DNA from: Spiroplasma ixodetis Y32
Lineage (GTDB): Bacteria; Bacillota_I; Bacilli_A; Mycoplasmatales; VBWQ01
Length of the DNA: 64,000 nt
Assembly (NCBI RefSeq): GCF_030316605.1
Contig: NZ_CP127040.1
Coordinates: 62,001 to 126,000 of the forward strand
Reading direction: 5' to 3'
Shown here: piece after piece, positions 8,792-18,655 of the stretch
How positions within the stretch are numbered: position 1 is the first letter of the stretch
Layout of the letters: every line of letters starts with the position of its first letter
Program-made: the position numbers and the translations under genes
The notes under the pieces: model-generated
What the model was told of the DNA's origin: nothing
Seen by the model: only the letters and a program-made list of their open reading frames with translations
The model's database searches: none

Positions 8792-10009
8792 TGGATGGGT
8801 TACACTTTATTGGACACTAATTACGTAGACAAGTGAACAAATTAGTGAAAAGAAAGGAATTATAATTATGACCAATATTAACTCATATACCGACGAATTT
8901 AAAAAGCAAATAGTAGCTTTATATCAAAGTGGTAAATCAATATCTTGCCTTGTTAAAGAGTATAATGTTACAAGAGCAGTTACTTATAAATGAATTAAGC
9001 AATTTACTAATTCAGGTAGTTTTAAAACTAAAAATAATCTTTCTGATTTAAAAAAACAATTAATTCAAGCAAATAAAGAATTAAAACAGTTACGAATGGA
9101 AAATGATATTTTAAAGCAAGCAGCACTATATAATAGGCAGAAAATAGAAATTATTGTTAAAAATAAATCTAAATATAAAATTCGCACAATGTATCGTTTT
9201 TAAAACTCTCTAAATCAACATATTATTTTAATTTAAAGAAAAAAGAAAAAAATCAAAATAATATTTATGAACAAGCTGTTATTAGTGCTTTTAAAAAAAA
9301 TAAAGAAGTTTATGGAACAAGAAGATTAAAAGTCATACTAGCAAACCAAGAAATTTATTTACCACGCAGAAAAATTAAAGAAATTATGAATAAGCATAAT
9401 TTAATATCAAAATACACTAAATTATCATTCAAAAATCATCATAATAAAGTTAATGATAGCCAAATAACCAATCTTGTTAATAGAAACTTTAATAATAGAA
9501 TTAAAAATGAAGTTATTGTTAGTGATTTAACTTATGTTCAAGTTAATGGTAAATGAAACTATATTTGCTTATTAATTGACCTATTTAACCGCGAAATTAT
9601 TGGACATAGTGTTTGGAGTTAAAAAAGATGCATCATTAGTAAATCAAGCATTTATGCAATCAAATCACTGTTTAAAAGATATTGAAATATTTCATAGTGA
9701 TCGCGGCAATGAATTTAACAATAAAATTATTGATAAACTTTTATTAGCATTCAATATTAATCGTTCTTTAAGCAAAAAAGGCTGTCCTTATGATAATGCT
9801 GTTGCTGAAGCAACTTTCAAAACTTTTAAGACAGAATTTATTAATGATAGAAATTTTACATCATTAATCCAATTAAAATTAGAATTATTTGATTACATCA
9901 ACTGATATAACAACATAAGAATTCACAGCACTCTAAACTACTTAACCCCCATCAAATACCAAGCACAAATGTCTACCAAAAAATAGTCCTAAAAAGTGTT
10001 GCCATTCCA
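8792..10009 (+). mobile_element. IS3-family element, copy 2 (defective)
   Basis: Complete ends (TGGATGGGTTACACTTT ... CATTCCA). orfA carries an insertion near its end (cactatataatagg) and orfB has a T-run contraction at about 9200, which gives TAA, plus the agtgtttggag frameshift, so neither product is intact. It truncates the partition gene at 10010. Confidence 0.9.
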
Positions 10010-10275
10010 CAAATCATAATAAAAATCATACAGTAAGTAAAAAGAAAAATAATACATCAGAATTAGTAGTTACTCATGCAAATAATTTAAATCAATCAAT
10101 AGTCAAAAACGAAAAAATAAGCACTATACCTAATATTAAAATTAGTAGTAAATATGTTAAAAAACACATTAATCTTACATTTAGAGTTGACTTAATAAAC
10201 AAAATAAAAGTATATGCTAAAGAAAAAAATCTTTCTGTTTCAGAATTATTAGAACAATTTATTGAACAATTATAG
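10010..10275 (+). pseudogene. Ribbon-helix-helix (CopG/ParG-like) partition protein, 5' truncated
   Basis: Open from the IS3 edge to TAG at 10273. The last ~45 residues have the ribbon-helix-helix pattern: strand NLTFRVDLINKIKVYAKE, then LSVSELLEQFIEQL. Such proteins bind operator or centromere DNA next to plasmid rep genes; here a candidate iteron region and a rep gene follow directly. The N terminus has been removed by the insertion. Confidence 0.6.
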
Positions 10276-10557
10276 TTTAAAATAAAAAAATAAAATTTTA
10301 AAAAATAATTTTGTTTTAATATACATTTTATATTTATTTTTTTATATTTTATATAATTTTAGGGACAATTTTATGTAAATTTATATTAAAAAAAAGATTG
10401 ATTATACTAACTTTTTTTAATTTTATCAAGGACAAAAAGTCTGAGTAATAATTTCATGATTATAATCTATATAATTATCAAGGGCATGTTTTATATTTTG
10501 TCCTTGGTATGTTATTTTGTGATATTATTAATTTATTAATGTTAGGAGATAGAGTTT
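10276..10557. promoter_or_regulatory. Candidate replication origin / rep operator with short repeats
   Basis: Very AT-rich gap in front of the rep gene. It has related copies of a motif: agggacaattt (about 10361), tcaaggacaaaaa (about 10427), tcaagggcatgttt (about 10480) and, inverted, attttgtccttgg (about 10494). Repeats of this kind upstream of Rep_3 genes usually serve as iterons. No experimental support; spacing is irregular. Confidence 0.45.
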
Positions 10558-11235
10558 ATGGAAACAAAAGAAATAAATAAATTAACTGTCAAATATGATA
10601 ATGAATTAAATAGTGTAGCATTTCATCGTTTGAATGCTAAAGAATTAGATTTGTTTTTTACATTTTGTGCTAAATTGAAAGAGAAAGGTACAAGAAAATT
10701 ATTTTTTACATTTTCTGAATTAAAAAAAATAATTCAATTTGAACCCACAAGTAAACAACGATTTGTTAATGTAGCTGATAAATTATATGAAAAAATGTTA
10801 ACATTTACAATAAATTCTACTGATGGTACAAAACGTACAAGATATAATTTATTTTCAGGATATGAAATAGATGAAAAAAGCAAGAATTACAAATAAGTGT
10901 AAATCCTGACTTAATGTATTTAATTAATAATTTGGTTACAAGAGAATATACGTTATTTGTGCATCGAGAATTTGTTAATATTAAAAGTACATATGCTAAA
11001 AATTGTTATAGATTATTAAAACAGTTTCGATCAACTGGTTTTTGTAAAATTAAAATTAATGATTTTAGAAATTTATTAGATATTCCCAAAAATTATAATA
11101 TGTGTGATATTGATAAGCGTGTTTTAAAACCAATTAATAATGAATTAAAAGTGTTATTTAAAAATTTAACAATTTAAAAAAAGAACCAGTAGTCAACAAC
11201 AAGCATATGAAGAACTTATTGCAGAAATATTGTAA
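10558..11235 (+). pseudogene. Rep_3-family plasmid replication initiator, frameshifted
   Basis: ATG follows GGAG. Codons 1-112 read to a stop at 10894. The sequence continues in another frame (KQELQISVNPDLMYLINNL, then EYTLFVHREFVNIKSTYAKN) to about 11177, and a final frame gives the tail QAYEELIAEIL. The winged-helix pattern of Rep_3 initiators is visible (SVAFHRLNAKELDLFFTFC; STYAKNCYRLLKQF). Two poly-A indels break it. Tails with the same ending occur at 32922-33179 and 49655-49912. Confidence 0.65.
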
Positions 11236-11274
11236 AATAATAATGTACATTTAAATTTAAGGGGGTAAAATTAA

Positions 11275-11424
11275 ATGGCAATTATTACAACTAAATGTTA
11301 TTTAGCATCATGTGAAAAAGAATATAAATTTGATTTCCTATATAGAGATAAATTTATTTATTGTAGTGGTAAATGCTATCAAAAATCATTTGATAATACA
11401 GTAACAAAATTTAAACAAAAGTAA
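11275..11424 (+). CDS. 49-aa Cys-rich mini-protein (putative zinc ribbon)
   Basis: ATG at 11275 after GGGGG. Cys residues fall as CYLASC ... YCSGKC, four or more potential zinc ligands in 49 residues. Its 5' leader (tgtacatttaaatttaaggg) is the one found in front of the repeat lipoprotein genes. It sits 18 bp upstream of HMG-box gene 1; another Cys-rich mini-gene precedes HMG-box gene 2. Sequence family not recognised; zinc binding is inferred. Confidence 0.6.
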   Translation: MAIITTKCYLASCEKEYKFDFLYRDKFIYCSGKCYQKSFDNTVTKFKQK

Positions 11425-11442
11425 AATTTAGGGGGTAAAAAT

Positions 11443-11673
11443 ATGTCGCATAAAATTAAAAAACCAATGAATGCTTATATGATTTTTAGCAAAGAAAAAA
11501 GATCAGAAATTATTCAACAAAAACCAAAACTTAAAACAAAAGTTGCAGAAGTTGACAAATTGATTGGTAATAATTGAAAAGAAATGACAAATGAACAAAA
11601 AGATAAATATGTAAAAATAGCAGAAGAAAATAAAAAAAACATATGAAAGTGAAATTCAAAAATAATTATTTAA
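11443..11673 (+). CDS. HMG-box DNA-binding protein 1
   Basis: 76 residues as read. Residues ~5-65 are an HMG box: KIKKPMNAYMIFSKEKRSEI, then a middle helix and NNWKEMTNEQKDKYVKIAEE. The conserved box Trp is TGA-encoded. HMG boxes bend DNA and are characteristic of eukaryotes (SOX/HMGB type). The last ~10 residues look out of frame: removing one A from the A8 run at about 11632-11639 gives KKTYESEIQK and TAA at 11663-11665, the usual end of helix 3. RBS is GGGGG. The truncated partner of this gene is at the end of the left repeat arm. Confidence 0.85.
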
Positions 11674-11769
11674 TTGATTTAAAAATTGTAATTTTAAACA
11701 CAATGGTATATGAGACAATTCATATATCGTTGTTTTATTTTAAAAAAAATAAAAAGAAAGGCGGATATT

Positions 11770-12033
11770 ATGAATGTAGAAATAATTGGTTGATTAGCAG
11801 TTGCTGTAAATAGTTTTATATTTTTGCCTCAAATTATAAAAATTATTAAAACAAAAAGGGTACGTGATTTATCATTTTTTATGTTATTAATTCAATTATT
11901 ATCTTGTTTTTTATGAATAATTTATGGAATATTTATAAAAAATTGAGAAGTTGTAAGTTTAGATTCAATAATTTTAATATCTACAATTATTATTTTAGGT
12001 TTTAAATTAAATATTCATTATAAAGAACCATAA
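11770..12033 (+). CDS. SemiSWEET / PQ-loop sugar transporter (copy 2)
   Basis: 87 residues, three hydrophobic helices. The signature SFIFLPQIIKIIKTKRVRDL has the classic LPQ, and LWIIYGIF follows in helix 2. It is the canonical copy; the paralogue at 839-1102 has FPQ. RBS GAAAGGCGG. It lies 96 bp after the HMG-box gene and ends in a hairpin shared with the convergent 30-aa ORF. Confidence 0.87.
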
Positions 12034-12036
12034 AAA

Positions 12037-12062
12037 TAGACCACCATAGTTATGGTGGTCTA
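12037..12062. terminator. Terminator hairpin
   Basis: Perfect stem agaccaccat / atggtggtct with loop agtt; serves the SemiSWEET gene and the convergent 30-aa ORF. Confidence 0.75.
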
Positions 12063-12068
12063 TTTACA

Positions 12069-12161
12069 TTAAAAACTTTTCTTTTTAACAAATCGTTCTT
12101 TTTTAAATAATTTCCAAAATAAACTTCATCTAGAACTTAATTTTTTTACAAATGTTTTCAT
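12069..12161 (-). CDS. 30-aa basic mini-protein (copy 2)
   Basis: Same protein as at 711-803, with the same AAGGAG site. Preserved in both arms of the inverted repeat. Confidence 0.5.
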
Positions 12162-12406
12162 AAAAAATCAACTCCTTGGAATAAATCTAAATTTAAAATT
12201 TCTTAATTAGGAATATTTATATTTTAATAAATTCAAATATATTTTTCAACTTTTTTACTTAAACATCAAATTAAAAATAAAAATTACTTGATTTTTAATA
12301 TTAATTTGGTTTAAAATAAATCTGTAATTAGCAATCTAATACCTTAATTGCTAATTTTAAAAAAATTACGATTAAATAACTAAAAACAAGTATCTTAAAT
12401 TAATTT

Positions 12407-12432
12407 AAAACAAGCCTAATTAGGCTTGTTTT
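12407..12432. terminator. Bidirectional terminator hairpin (copy 2)
   Basis: acaagcctaattaggcttgt palindrome, identical to 438-463. Confidence 0.7.
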
Positions 12433-12446
12433 ATTTTTTAAATATT

Positions 12447-13002
12447 ATACAGGTATAAAAGTATTTCCATCTGTTGATTTATAAACATAACCATCATTAT
12501 AACCAGCAGCAGTGCTAGCAAAAATTGTTCCGCTTTTATCAACCGCTAAGCAGGTGATAGCTCCATTCAATTTTGCAATTTCAATAAATTCATCTGTTCC
12601 ATTAGATTTATAAACATTTCCTTCCCTATCACTTACAAAAACATTATTTTTTTTATCAGTTATTAATTTTGTAACAGTAATATTAGGTATACCTTTTATA
12701 ATAGAAAATTAATGCCATCATCAGTACTTTTATATACACCATCAGAAGTTGATACAAACATTGTTTCAACATTGTTTCACCATTAACTGAAAAAACAATA
12801 TCTTCTATATTAGAGATTTGATTTATTTTTGCAAAATCAAAATGATTTGTATCATTTTCATTTGTGATACTAATGTCTTTATTATTTAGTTGATTTGATT
12901 TAAAACCATTACTTACAACATTATTTATAAGCACTGGTTTTAAATTACTTGCACTTGTACCTACTAATGCACTAAGAGTTATTGTAGTTAGTAATTTTTC
13001 AT
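12447..13002 (-). pseudogene. Repeat-propeller surface protein, truncated (cassette X)
   Basis: Paralogue of the 915-aa protein at 53777-56524. One A is missing in the start region (ATGAAAAATTAC), so the frame breaks after three codons; a duplicated gtttcaacatt near 12760 breaks it again; and the gene is cut at the border of the inverted repeat. Remaining blades (KSNGTDEFIEIAKLNGAIT) match the paralogue closely. Confidence 0.8.
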
Positions 13003-13041
13003 TTTATTGATTCTCCTTTAATTTATAATTATTTAACACAA

Positions 13042-13521
13042 TTAATTATCTCAAACAATAACTTCTTCATTAAAATCCAAATCGTTATTTTCATATAGAT
13101 TTTCAATTCCTGAATTATTTAAAGTGTAATTAACATTTTTAAAAGCACTATCTAAATCTATTTTCTTATCAGTGGTTAATACTGAATTTTCAATATTAGC
13201 ATTATTTAAACTATTTTCTTGCTTGCGATAATCTAAAAAAGTAACATTTTCAGCAACAACTTCAGTAATATACTGTTCTTTTCTATCTTGATTTATTATT
13301 TTTCTTACTGACAGTCTTCCTGATATTGAAATCAAAGAACCTTTACCTAAATATTCACACATTTTTTCAGCAACTTTATTTCATGCAACACATGAAATAA
13401 AATCAGCTTGATTTGAAATATTGTTAACTGCAATAGTAAAAAAAGTAAAAGGTTTTTCATTTTGAGTTTTATATAATTTTAAATCACGAGCAAGTCTGCC
13501 TATCAATATAACTTTGTTCAT
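13042..13521 (-). CDS. ssb: Single-stranded DNA-binding protein
   Basis: 159 residues. N-terminal OB fold typical of SSB: MNKVILIGRLARDLKLYKTQ, FISCVAWNKVAEKMCEYLGK, GSLISISGRLSVRKI. The linker is Asn/Lys-rich. The C terminus EEVIVWDN is acidic but lacks the usual DDxPF tip that recruits partners. Trp codons are TGA. It lies one base after the S1-domain gene, so they are co-transcribed. A plasmid-borne SSB would serve replication or conjugation. Confidence 0.88.
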
Positions 13522-13522
13522 A

Positions 13523-13807
13523 TTATTTATTATCCTTTTTATCTATATTAAAGTTTTTAGTACTTAATGAAAGTTTTTTATTAGCATTATCAATACTAAT
13601 AATTTCAACTTTGATAATATCATTAATTGAAAAATATTCTTCTACATTATTTACAAAACTGTTAGTTATATTAGAAACATGTATTAATCCCTTATAATTA
13701 TTAGGACATTTACAAAATACACCAAAATGTGCAAAATTAGAAACAGTTACTTCAATAATATCTCCCACTTTAAATTCTATTTGTTCCGTTTTTAACATTT
13801 CCTTCAT
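13523..13807 (-). CDS. Small S1-domain RNA-binding protein
   Basis: 94 residues, essentially one S1 (OB) domain: KVGDIIEVTVSNFAHFGVFC, then GLIHVSNITNSFV and IKVEIISIDNANKKLSLSTK, the standard S1 strands. ATG overlaps the stop of the upstream delta-like gene (TAATG), implying translational coupling. Single-S1 proteins act in translation or RNA decay; the role here is unknown. Confidence 0.8.
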   Translation of the reverse strand: MKEMLKTEQIEFKVGDIIEVTVSNFAHFGVFCKCPNNYKGLIHVSNITNSFVNNVEEYFSINDIIKVEIISIDNANKKLSLSTKNFNIDKKDNK

Positions 13808-14085
13808 TATTCATCCTCCTTATTACTTGGAATTTCAACTCTTGTCAATTGTTCTTTAATTTCTTCCAATGAAACTTCACTACGTTTATATCAAAATTTA
13901 TCATTTTTTAAGAAAAAATTAGCATTTAAAATCATTCCAGTATAAAGTTCACCAGCGAATTTTTCTTCATTTTCTTTAGAAATATTACATTGTTTCTTAA
14001 CATGTGTTCATATTTCATTAAAACTACTTTTCTCTTTTTTGCATAAAAAACTATATGCTATTTCTATTAATGTTTCATTTTGCAT
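13807..14085 (-). CDS. RNA polymerase delta (RpoE)-like HARE-HTH protein
   Basis: 92 residues: TLIEIAYSFLCKKEKSSFNE, then IWTHVKKQCNISKENEEKFA and a Trp-containing wing (NDKFWYKR). This matches the N-terminal winged-helix domain of the Gram-positive RNAP delta subunit. The long acidic tail of chromosomal RpoE is nearly absent (ends NKEDE), suggesting a plasmid variant that may modulate transcription. RBS GAAGGTG. First gene of the delta-S1-SSB run. Confidence 0.65.
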
Positions 14086-14189
14086 TATTAACACCTTCTT
14101 AACTGTTTTTACTCATTTTTTTAATAAAAATTACTAAATATTCATATGTTAATTATATCATATTTTCCATATTTAATATAGAAAAAAAC

Positions 14190-14414
14190 TTATATATTCA
14201 ATGTTTTTTGACTATTATTTTTAATTGACATTTCAAGTTTTATTATATTTTTTCCTATCATTTCTAAATGCTTATCACACATTTTAAAATCACCCTTGAT
14301 GGTTTCTTTGACATCTTTTATTTTCAAAGTTTTAGAACACTCTTTACAACGTAATAATCACGCTATATCTTTTCCATCAACTTTTTGCACAAAACCACCA
14401 CCTAAATTGATATG
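14190..14414 (-). pseudogene. Small Cys-containing protein, start lost (cassette X)
   Basis: Open frame NLGGGFVQKVDGKDIAWLLR, then CKECSKTLKI and FKMCDKHLEM: C-x2-C and a further Cys, zinc-ribbon-like. The start is ATC where the paralogue at 56730 has ATG. An indel near the end gives a different tail. About 70 residues. Confidence 0.5.
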
Positions 14415-14449
14415 CCCTTAAATCGCTTATATTTGTTGCTTTTAGCGAC

Positions 14450-14492
14450 GTTTAAGAATATGAATGGTTTCCTCGTATTCATATTCTTAAAC
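14450..14492. terminator. Long hairpin
   Basis: gtttaagaatatgaat / attcatattcttaaac, 16 perfect pairs. Cassette Y has a different but also palindromic sequence at the same place (gagtttatga / tcataaactc, 56770-56802), so the fold, not the sequence, is kept. Confidence 0.6.
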
Positions 14493-14519
14493 CCAACGCT
14501 TTTAATTATTCAAAGACTA

Positions 14520-14847
14520 TATTATTATACATTGTTACATATTGTTTACAAATTTGATTTTCCTTTAAAAGTTTTTAAAACAAAAGCTTTTTCAATTTTC
14601 AAAATTTCTTCTAATGAAAAATATTTATTAAATTTTCCCCTAAATTTTTAATATAAAAATGTCATTTTTCATTATCATTTTTTAATCAAATGGTTTCACT
14701 CATAATTTTTTGTAAATTTCACACTTGAAACACCAACATCGAAGTTTTAGAAATAAAATAGGCATTGCATTTATCACTTAAATTATTTTTTTTAATTCAC
14801 TTTTGATAAGTTGATAGAAGCTCTTGTTCTTTTTCAGTTAATTGCAT
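14520..14847 (-). pseudogene. Hypothetical ~115-aa protein, frameshifted (cassette X)
   Basis: ATG at 14847, 12 bp after the Nudix stop. Reads MQLTEKEQELLSTYQKWIKK and stays open for ~75 codons before two indels relative to the cassette Y paralogue (56830-57174). No recognised domain; rich in Trp and Lys. Confidence 0.5.
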
Positions 14848-14858
14848 AATTTTGCCCT

Positions 14859-15479
14859 CTAATCTTTTCATGGACTTTGACCCGATTTATTAATACTATT
14901 TTTTTGTTCATTTAAAATTTGTAAAATCATATCTAATTTTTGATTTATGTTGTTATCAAAGCTAATCAAATTTTTTAAAGTTAATTTACTATGTGTAGCT
15001 AAACTCAAAGCATCATTTGATTTATTTAATTGTTTTTCATTAACAAATCTTGCACTAATTTCTTTTTCGCCAATGCTATTATCACCAGTACCTTGATAAA
15101 TTACATTCAAATCGAAATTTAGATTTGTCAAATCAATGCCATAAAAAAATCACAATTTAGTACTTGACTTATTTGCATAATGTTTTCCTAAATAATTAAT
15201 TTTTATTTTTTTGTTAGTAACATCAATACCAGTTTCTTCCAACATTTCATTGATAACAGTTTCATAATTGTTATTTTTTTCAATTCCACCAGTGATAGTG
15301 CTATATTCACTAATCTGCTTATTTTTAAATAGTGGGTTGTATTCTTTAGTTAATAAGTAATGATATTTGTTATCTTTTAAAACATAGGGTAAAATAGCAA
15401 CTCCTTGGTTGTTACATCAAGGTTCTTCAACTCCATGCATAAATTCAACTTTAATAAGTTTTAAATATTCTTTATTCAT
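14859..15479 (-). CDS. Nudix hydrolase
   Basis: 206 residues. A Nudix box spans about residues 66-87: GGIEKNNNYETVINEMLEET followed by GI. It matches GxxxxxExxxxxxxEExG, with Asn in place of the usual Arg. The family hydrolyses nucleoside diphosphate derivatives. The region after the box (KLWFFYGIDL) fits the core fold. The C-terminal ~60 residues are helical. RBS GGAAG; the upstream leader is the structured RNA described at 15590-16925. The paralogue at 57220-57807 has a nonsense codon. Confidence 0.75.
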
Positions 15480-15693
15480 AAAAAATATCTTCCTTTCAAA
15501 TAAAATTTTTAAAAATAAAAATTGTAACAACATAGGTTACAACTCAATGATTTTTAAATTTTCTTACTTAAAAGAAAGAAATAAAAAAACTAGATAGGCT
15601 TATACTTTGCGGGTTGTACCTAATGATATTCAATTCTTATGATTTAAAATTATCACATTTAATTAAAATTGCAAATACAATATTTAATTTTAA

Positions 15694-16851
15694 TGTAGAT
15701 TAGACACACTTTTTGGACTAATAAAATTTTTTATAACTTTATATTATTAGTTGAGGTGTAGTTTAAAATGAAATATTTAATTAATAGTGCTGATTTTACT
15801 AAATTTGATTATAAATTTAACAAGTTTGTAGAAAAGTATAAAAATGATAAAAATATTAATAAAGTTAATATTTATTATGGTAAATTTAGAAAATTTTGTT
15901 TTATTTTTAAAAATAAAAATTCTTGTAAAGAAATAATTTCTCAATTACATATGCCAAAGCAAACTTTTTATTATTGAGCTAAACGTTTTTATGATATTTT
16001 CTACAAAAATAAACCTTTTGAAGAATTATTATTTAAATCAACAAAACCTAAAAATATTAAATATTTGTATAATTTGGAATTATCAGAAAAATTTATAAAT
16101 TATTTTGTTCAGTATAAAGAAGAGTTTGGTATAGGTGCTTTTCAATTTTGTTATTTAATAAGACATATTGATGATATTAGGTTTAATTTTTTGTCAAAAC
16201 CTTCGGTTAAAACTATATATCGTTGATTAAAACGTTTTGGTTTTTATTTACAAAAAACTATTAAGAAAAAACATTTGAGATATGAAGTAAAAGAAACTGG
16301 ATTATTGCAGACTGATATTAAAGTAGTATCAGATTATATAACAGGAAGTAAAAGATGATATATTATTGATTTTATTGATGAAAAAACTCGAATTACTTAT
16401 TGTTATCCATCTGAACAAGCACAAACCAGAAATATTGTAAATGCTACTAAAAATGCTTTAAATTTTTATGAAAAATTGGCAATTAAAATTAAAAGAATTA
16501 GAACTGATAATGGTAGTCAATATATTAATACATCTTGTGGAAAACCACAAAGGAATCGTTGATTTACAAATTTTTGTAATAAAAAAGGTATAGTTCATGA
16601 AACTACACCGTTTAGATCACCACAGAGTAATGGTAAGATTGAAAGATTTCATAGAAATTGAAGTAATTTTTTTGAAATAAAACCATATTTAAATAGTGAT
16701 TTTAGTTTATTTCAAAAATTAGTTAATTCTTTTCAAAAATATTATAACAATTCTAAACCACATAAATCATTAGGGTTAATGACTCCTATGGATTATTTTG
16801 ATAAACTTTTATTAGATGGAAAATAGTCCAAAATGTCTGTACTACCTTACA
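15694..16851 (+). mobile_element. IS481-like element, intact copy
   Basis: 1158 bp with TGTA...TACA ends (tgtagattagacacac ... tactaccttaca) and a perfect 15-bp target duplication aatatttaattttaa at 15679-15693 and 16852-16866. Encodes one transposase. Confidence 0.9.
15768..16826 (+). CDS. IS481-like DDE transposase
   Basis: 352 residues, uninterrupted when TGA is Trp. N-terminal helix-turn-helix (CKEIISQLHMPKQTFYYW). Integrase core: Asp in LLQTDIKVVSDY, Asp in RTDNGSQYI, Glu in SNGKIERFHRNW, and a C-terminal YYNNSKPHKSLGLMTPMDYF typical of IS481/IS3-type rve domains. ATG at 15768 follows GAGG at moderate distance. The only intact copy of five in the window. Confidence 0.85.
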
Positions 16852-17019
16852 AATATTTAATTTTAATTAAATACAATTGTTACTGATGTCAACCCGCAAA
16901 AGCCACACCAGTAACTAGATAATTGTACAATAAATTACTAGATTTTTGAATTATAAAATAATAGTTTTTACAAAAAATATTTATATGAAAAAATAAATTA
17001 ACAACTACTACCAAAATAT

Positions 17020-18220
17020 TGGAATGGCAACACTTTTTACGACTATTTTTTGGTAGACATTTGTGCTTGGTATTTGATGGGGGTTAAGTAGTTTAGAGTG
17101 CTGTGAATTCTTATGTTGTTATATCAGTTGATGTAATCAAATAATTCTAATTTTAATTGGATTAATGATGTAAAATTTCTATCATTAATAAATTCTGTCT
17201 TAAAAGTTTTGAAAGTTGCTTAAGCAACAGCATTATCATAAGGACAGCCTTTTTTGCTTAAAGAACGATTAATATTGAATGCTAATAAAAGTTTATCAAT
17301 CATTTTATTGTTAAATTCATTGCCGCAATCACTATGAAATATTTCAATATCTTTTAAACAGCGATTTGATTGCATAAATGCTTGATTTACTAATGATGTA
17401 TCTTTTTTAACTCCAACACTATGTCCAATAATTTCGCAGTTAAATAGGTAAATTAATAAGCAAATATAGTTTCATTTACCATTAACTTGAACATAAGTTA
17501 AATCACTAACAATAACTTCATTTTTAATTCTATTATTAAAGTTTCTATTAACAAGATTGGTTATTTGACTATCATTAACTTTATTATGATGATTTTTGAA
17601 TGATAATTTAGTGTATTTTGATATTAAATTATGTTTATTCATAATTTCTTTAATTTTTCTGCGTGATAAATAAATTTCTTGGTTTGCTAGTATGACTTTT
17701 AATCTTCTTGTTCCATAAACTTCTTTATTTTCTTTAAAAGCACTAATAACAGCTTGTTCATAAATATTATTTTGATTTTTTTCTTTAAATTAAAATAATA
17801 TGTTGATTTAGAGAGTTTTAAAAAACGACACATTGTGCGAATTTTATATTTAGATTTATTTTTAACAATAATTTCTATTTTCTGCCTATTATTAGTGCTG
17901 CTTGCTTTAAAATATCATTTTCCATTCGTAACTGTTTTAATTCTTTATTTGCTTGAATTAATTGTTTTTCTAAATCAGAAAGATTATCTTTAGTTTTAAA
18001 ACTACCTGAATTAGTAAATTGCTTAATTCATTTATAAGTAACTGCTCTTGCAACATTATACTCTCTTTAACAAGGCAAGATATTGATTTACCACTTTGAT
18101 ATAAAGCTACTATTTGCTTTTTAAATTCGTCGGTATATAAGTTAATATTGGTCATAATTATAATTCCTTTCTTTTCACTAATTTGTTCACTTGTGTGTCC
18201 AATAAAGTGTAACCCATCCA
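17020..18220 (-). mobile_element. IS3-family element, copy 3 (defective)
   Basis: Both ends present. orfB carries a nonsense codon replacing the catalytic Glu (GCT TAA GCA for GCT GAA GCA, about 17221) and a deletion in the ttttttcttt run near 17785. orfA is frameshifted by an extra base at about 18065. It truncates the PemK-like fragment that follows. Confidence 0.9.
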
Positions 18221-18496
18221 AAAACATATTTTTATTCAACTGGTATTGAGCGAATAGAAAGTAAGTATTTAATTGGTCATTGAATAGATTATTCAAACAA
18301 GAATAAATCAAATGAAGCAAAAGCTTATAAATTATCTGTTAGTGAACAACAGAAGTTAATTTCTAAATTTTCTTGTTTTACTTTAGAACAAGACCCTTAT
18401 TTAGAAATTAAAAATTTGAAACAAGAAAATCAAGAACTTAAAAATGAGATTGAAAAATTAAAATATTCTAATTCAAAAACCCGTAATCATGGTTAA
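18221..18496 (+). pseudogene. PemK-like/coiled-coil protein, 5' truncated
   Basis: Open from the IS3 edge: FIQLVLS region equivalent to GYFYSSGIEKIETKYL of the 44-kb copy, then SEQQKLISKF and a coiled coil (NLKQENQELKNEIEKLKY), ending KTRNHG and TAA at 18494. Same family as 2568-3028 and 44304-44755. It lies upstream of the Cys-rich/HMG-box pair. Confidence 0.45.
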
Positions 18497-18655
18497 ATCC
18501 TATTTGTTAAATATTTTTATTTGGCGAAGTTAATTTTGATATAAAGCATATTAAAAATTAATTTGTAGAAATATTGTAAAATTAATATTACTTATTAATT
18601 AATGTATTAGTTATCATAATCCTATAAAAATAATCATAGAAAGGATTAAAGGAAA

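Larger units (their letters stand above)
11636..12449. repeat. Right arm of the ~0.8-kb inverted repeat (partner 421-1236)
   Basis: Reverse complement of the left arm. Here the HMG-box gene end is intact and the other border cuts a surface-protein pseudogene at about 12449. The segment between the arms (about 10.4 kb) could invert by recombination. Confidence 0.9.
15590..16925 (-). ncRNA. Covarying leader RNA, cassette X copy, split by an IS481-like element
   Basis: On the minus strand a hairpin (stem gttactggtgt / acatcagtaac, 16884-16914 region) has the loop ggcttttgcgggttg. That loop is complementary to caacccgca...aagcc at 15597-15617, which is followed by tatctagttttttt. Cassette Y (57915-58078) keeps the same architecture with different paired bases. 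The insertion at 15694-16851 lies between the two partners. It sits upstream of the Nudix gene. Confidence 0.65.

Noticed and set aside
14412..14651. 79-aa plus-strand ORF across the long hairpin of cassette X
   Set aside because: Antisense to two minus-strand genes and absent as an ORF in cassette Y.
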